DNA of 64,000 nucleotides, taken from the NCBI GenBank assembly GCA_037039925.1, contig JAXRKP010000032.1, positions 176,001-240,000 of the forward strand, in the 5' to 3' direction. Positions 61,643 through 64,000 of the stretch are shown here, piece by piece. The number at the start of each line of letters is the position of its first letter. Position 1 is the stretch's first letter. Source of the stretch: Doris montereyensis (taxonomy: Eukaryota; Mollusca; Gastropoda; Nudibranchia; Dorididae). Position numbers and translations under genes: made by a program. Below the pieces are notes generated by a model. The model saw only the letters and a list, made by a program, of their open reading frames with translations, did not search any database and was not told the origin of the DNA.

Positions 61643-61672
<30 letters not shown>
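61445..61672. repeat. (GA)n with (GGGA)n
   Basis: About 225 bases of GA, GGA and a six-unit GGGA run at 61525-61550. The frames on both strands are artefacts. Flanked on the left by CAACTAAAGCCTTGATTTTC, which resembles the sequence beside the CT tract at 51793 in reverse. Confidence 0.96.
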
Positions 61673-61673
<1 letters not shown>

Positions 61674-61839
61674 GTTTTGTGAAATCTGTGTGTGTGTGTG
61701 CATGTGTGTGAATAGGCTAGTAAATATATATGATTTACAAACTTAATGTCCGTCATCTGCTCCAGGATGTCTTTTACTGTCTATTAGATATAAATTTCTA
61801 TTGATCGTATCGATCTTATCAAAACATTTTCCAGTCCCA

Positions 61840-62110
61840 TAGAGGCGTCTGGTATGTCGGGTTTACAGGGCAGTCGGGGCGAGATCTTAGTTGTGGATGT
61901 GGGTAAACCAAATCAACCAAACGAACTATTACTAAACTGTCGGATTTGGGATCGGGAGGTTGTGGTTTTAAACCTGGCAAGTCTGATGTTGTGTTCCTTG
62001 GGTAAAGGTCGCTTTAAACATACAGTTGATTCATCGACAAACTAACACACTAACAGTTTAACCGACAGACACTAGATCTGGGTCATCGTTGAACAGACAG
62101 TTTCGAGCCG
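61840..62110 (+). mobile_element. SINE fragments and left copy of a local duplication
   Basis: 61845-61925 is a type A SINE tail (GAGATCTTAGTTGTGGATGT then GGGTAAACCAAATCAACCAA). 61940-62030 is type B-like (TTTGGGATCGGGAGGTTGTG, then TGTTCCTTGGGTAAAGGTCG). 61974-62101 recurs at 63236-63389 with small indels. Confidence 0.6.
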
Positions 62111-62399
62111 TTCAGACGAACAATCCTTAGTGGGTGAACGTTATAACTTTGTGCTCAAATTATTATGTTTTTTCGATAACCAATCTTTGAAATAAACTCA
62201 TTTTCTTTAACTAAAATCAATTAGATAAAATATAATGACCAAAGCAACCCCCCCCCCCAAAAAGAAATATACATACATATTAAAAATGCTTTTTTTTTTA
62301 GAAAAGTTACAAAATCCAAGAGAAATGATACTTTCCAGAGAACCGAGATGTTGATATCCCCGGTGTGAGAGAAGCACTGTCCAGTGTAATTTTTTAAAT

Positions 62400-62770
62400 A
62401 AAAAATCTAGGTGGATCGACACTCGTGGGTAATTAATGTCCCATCGGAAGACGGACGATGCATTTTCAAAAGGTGGGGGTCATAGTAGGTGTTGTACCGT
62501 CTGTACTGGAAAGGTTATCACTGGGGGTCAACTGAACTCTGTGCACAGTAGGTTTTAACTGAAAGGGTTCCCTGGAAAGGTTATGGAAACACTGGGGCTG
62601 TTACTGAAACTGAAAGGGTACTGGAAAGTCCGGGCAAAATTTGGAAAAAAACACTGGGGTCATAGTAGGTTTGGTATTACTAGTCTCGTACGAAAAAACC
62701 CCGAGATCACCTTAGTTGTGGATGTGGCAGGGGAGGTAAACCAAATCAACCAAACTTGAACTATTACTAA
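62400..62770 (+). mobile_element. SINE type A, rearranged body and tail
   Basis: The body begins TAGGTGGATCGACACTCG and TCCCATCGGAAGACGGACGA. The middle is scrambled, with GGGGTCATAGTAGGT and ACTGGAAAG each present two or more times. It ends CCCCGAGATCACCTTAGTTG then TGGATGTGGCAGGGGAGGTA and AACCAAATCAACCAAAC. Confidence 0.6.
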
Positions 62771-63400
62771 ACTGTATAGAACTACAGGGCGGCAAAGTGA
62801 GTCTTCTTAATGAGTTCTCAAGTCATAAATTTCATCGTCAACACCATAGCTAAGCCAATGTAAGAATGGGACCGGTAAGAAGAGTAAGAAGAAGGCTTGC
62901 ATTGTCCAATGCGTCACGTTGGAAACTAAATACAAAGTTCTAGGTTCAGAACTCTTGTCTCTGACGACTTTTTGTTTGTTTGTTTTTGTTGTTTTTCTTC
63001 TGTTGTTGATCTGTCGGCAATTTTGTCGATGTTGACGTCGAGTGTGTGTGAGCATAGCAAAGTCAGTGCCCATAGATCCACACAATCGCACATACTACAC
63101 TACTGACTTGACTTAGGGAGAGAGAGTCTAGCTCAGACCAGTCGGTGGGATCGGGAGACATGTCTTGGTTGTGGTTTTCCCTAATGCACAAAAAGGTCTT
63201 CTTAATTGAAGTTCTGTCATAAATTTCATCGTCAATGCCAAGTCTGATGTTGTGTTTCTTGGGTAAAGGTCGCTTTAAACATACAGTTGATTCATCGAAC
63301 CCAAATAAACAAAACAAACTAACACACTAACAGTTTAACCGACAGACCACTGCCAGGGAAAGATCTGGGTCATCGTTGAACAGACAGTGATTGTCTGTCC
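62771..63400. repeat. Local duplications near the right end
   Basis: CATAAATTTCATCGTCAA occurs at about 62824-62841 and 63217-63234. 63236-63389 repeats 61974-62101 (GTCTGATGTTGTGTTYCTTG, TTTAAACATACAGTTGATTC, ACACACTAACAGTTTAACCG, GATCTGGGTCATCGTTGAAC). Small insertions separate the copies. No gene is supported here. Confidence 0.8.
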
Positions 63401-64000
63401 TTTCATGCATGGAGTATTCAAAATGATCGTCCGCTGTTGATAAGTTCCGATTTTCAGACGGGTTATTATTCTTTCACATCGTTTTCTGAATGAAGAAAAA
63501 AAAAGGGAGTCTTGAACAAGGGGAGGTTGTTGGGAGGGTGTAGTGGGTGGAGGAAGAACGTTATAACTTTGTACAATGTAATGGTTTGTGACGCCTTTCT
63601 ACCTCTTCATCCTGATATTAGTGATAAATTATTTTGCCATATTTTCTGGGAAAGGCAGTATCTTTTTAGTTTTGCCTGGACTGCCAATATTATTAGCTGT
63701 TAGAAACCAGAGAATACGTGTACATGCGATGTACGGGCCTTTCGTCTGTCTCGGAACTCACAATATCAGTATCAAGGTCAGCCAAGTTGCAGCTGTGTCG
63801 GATCGCTTCATCAATTCTCGTTATTGACTCGTGTTGTTGTGGTCTGTCTGATGGATTTTACTCCCGTGTCGCAATTTTGACGCTCAGCATAAAGAGAATT
63901 GTGACTGAATCTAAGTCGGTGGGTGGGGCACACAAGTGTACATCTAGATCCAAGTACAGGTACATCTAGACTGTGTCCAAGTACAGGTACATCTAGACTG
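63401..64000. other. Right edge, short tandem duplication only
   Basis: No gene is supported. The last 62 bases hold two copies of AAGTACAGGTACATCTAGAC at 63951-63970 and 63980-63999, cut by the window edge. Confidence 0.5.

Overview
The window is eukaryotic, AT-rich and intron-rich nuclear DNA. It is most likely from a lophotrochozoan, probably a gastropod mollusc. That placement rests on tRNA-derived SINEs, several non-LTR retrotransposon types, very long CT/GA tracts and dispersed CTAGATC motifs, so it is an inference and not a species call. Most long open frames are low-complexity repeats. Only two host genes can be supported, and both were rebuilt exon by exon from splice sites, reading phase and resemblance to known families.

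Gene 1 (minus strand, 3596 to at least 13668) is a DEP-domain gene most like DEPDC7. Nine exons were found: a DEP-domain exon (13468-13668), a second DEP exon (12143-12356), two weakly supported middle exons, and five C-terminal exons ending at a TAA at 3596. The first exon with the start codon was not found. Three exons (13468-13668, 12143-12356, 6795-6973) need about five single-base shifts to give the expected protein. Splice sites and all other exons look intact, so this is either uncorrected assembly indels or a gene at the start of decay.

Gene 2 (plus strand, about 23759-41797) is MRPL44, the mitochondrial large-subunit ribosomal protein mL44. It has ten exons, including a tentative first exon, giving about 338 residues, an RNase III-like fold followed by a dsRBD, and one GC-AG intron. 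Its introns hold a ~4.5 kb antisense I-like retrotransposon with endonuclease, RT and RNase H (28393-32880), a 36-bp satellite (35036-36215), a 54-bp satellite (40800-41345), an antisense non-LTR fragment (39330-40790) and SINE copies. The two genes are head to head, about 10 kb apart; the gap holds a degraded transposon-type coding region near 16.1-17.3 kb and CT/GA microsatellites.

From 41.9 kb to the right edge no host gene is visible. This part is made of satellites (41985-42690, 43273-44455, 49226-51035), trinucleotide tracts, and at least four pieces of non-LTR retrotransposons (46268-48740 plus; 53425-55175 plus, chimeric; 53032-53373 minus; 55545-56840 minus). A GC-richer segment at 57130-57431 ends in a splice-donor-like site and may be an untranslated first exon. 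The right edge (58.2-64 kb) holds CT-rich tandem repeats, a 73-bp minisatellite, SINE fragments and a local duplication. No novel biochemical system is evident. The more unusual items are the multiplied splice donor in DEPDC7, its cluster of frame breaks, the hairpin-forming 74-bp satellite, a repeat family with nine copies on both strands, and the chimeric retrotransposon.
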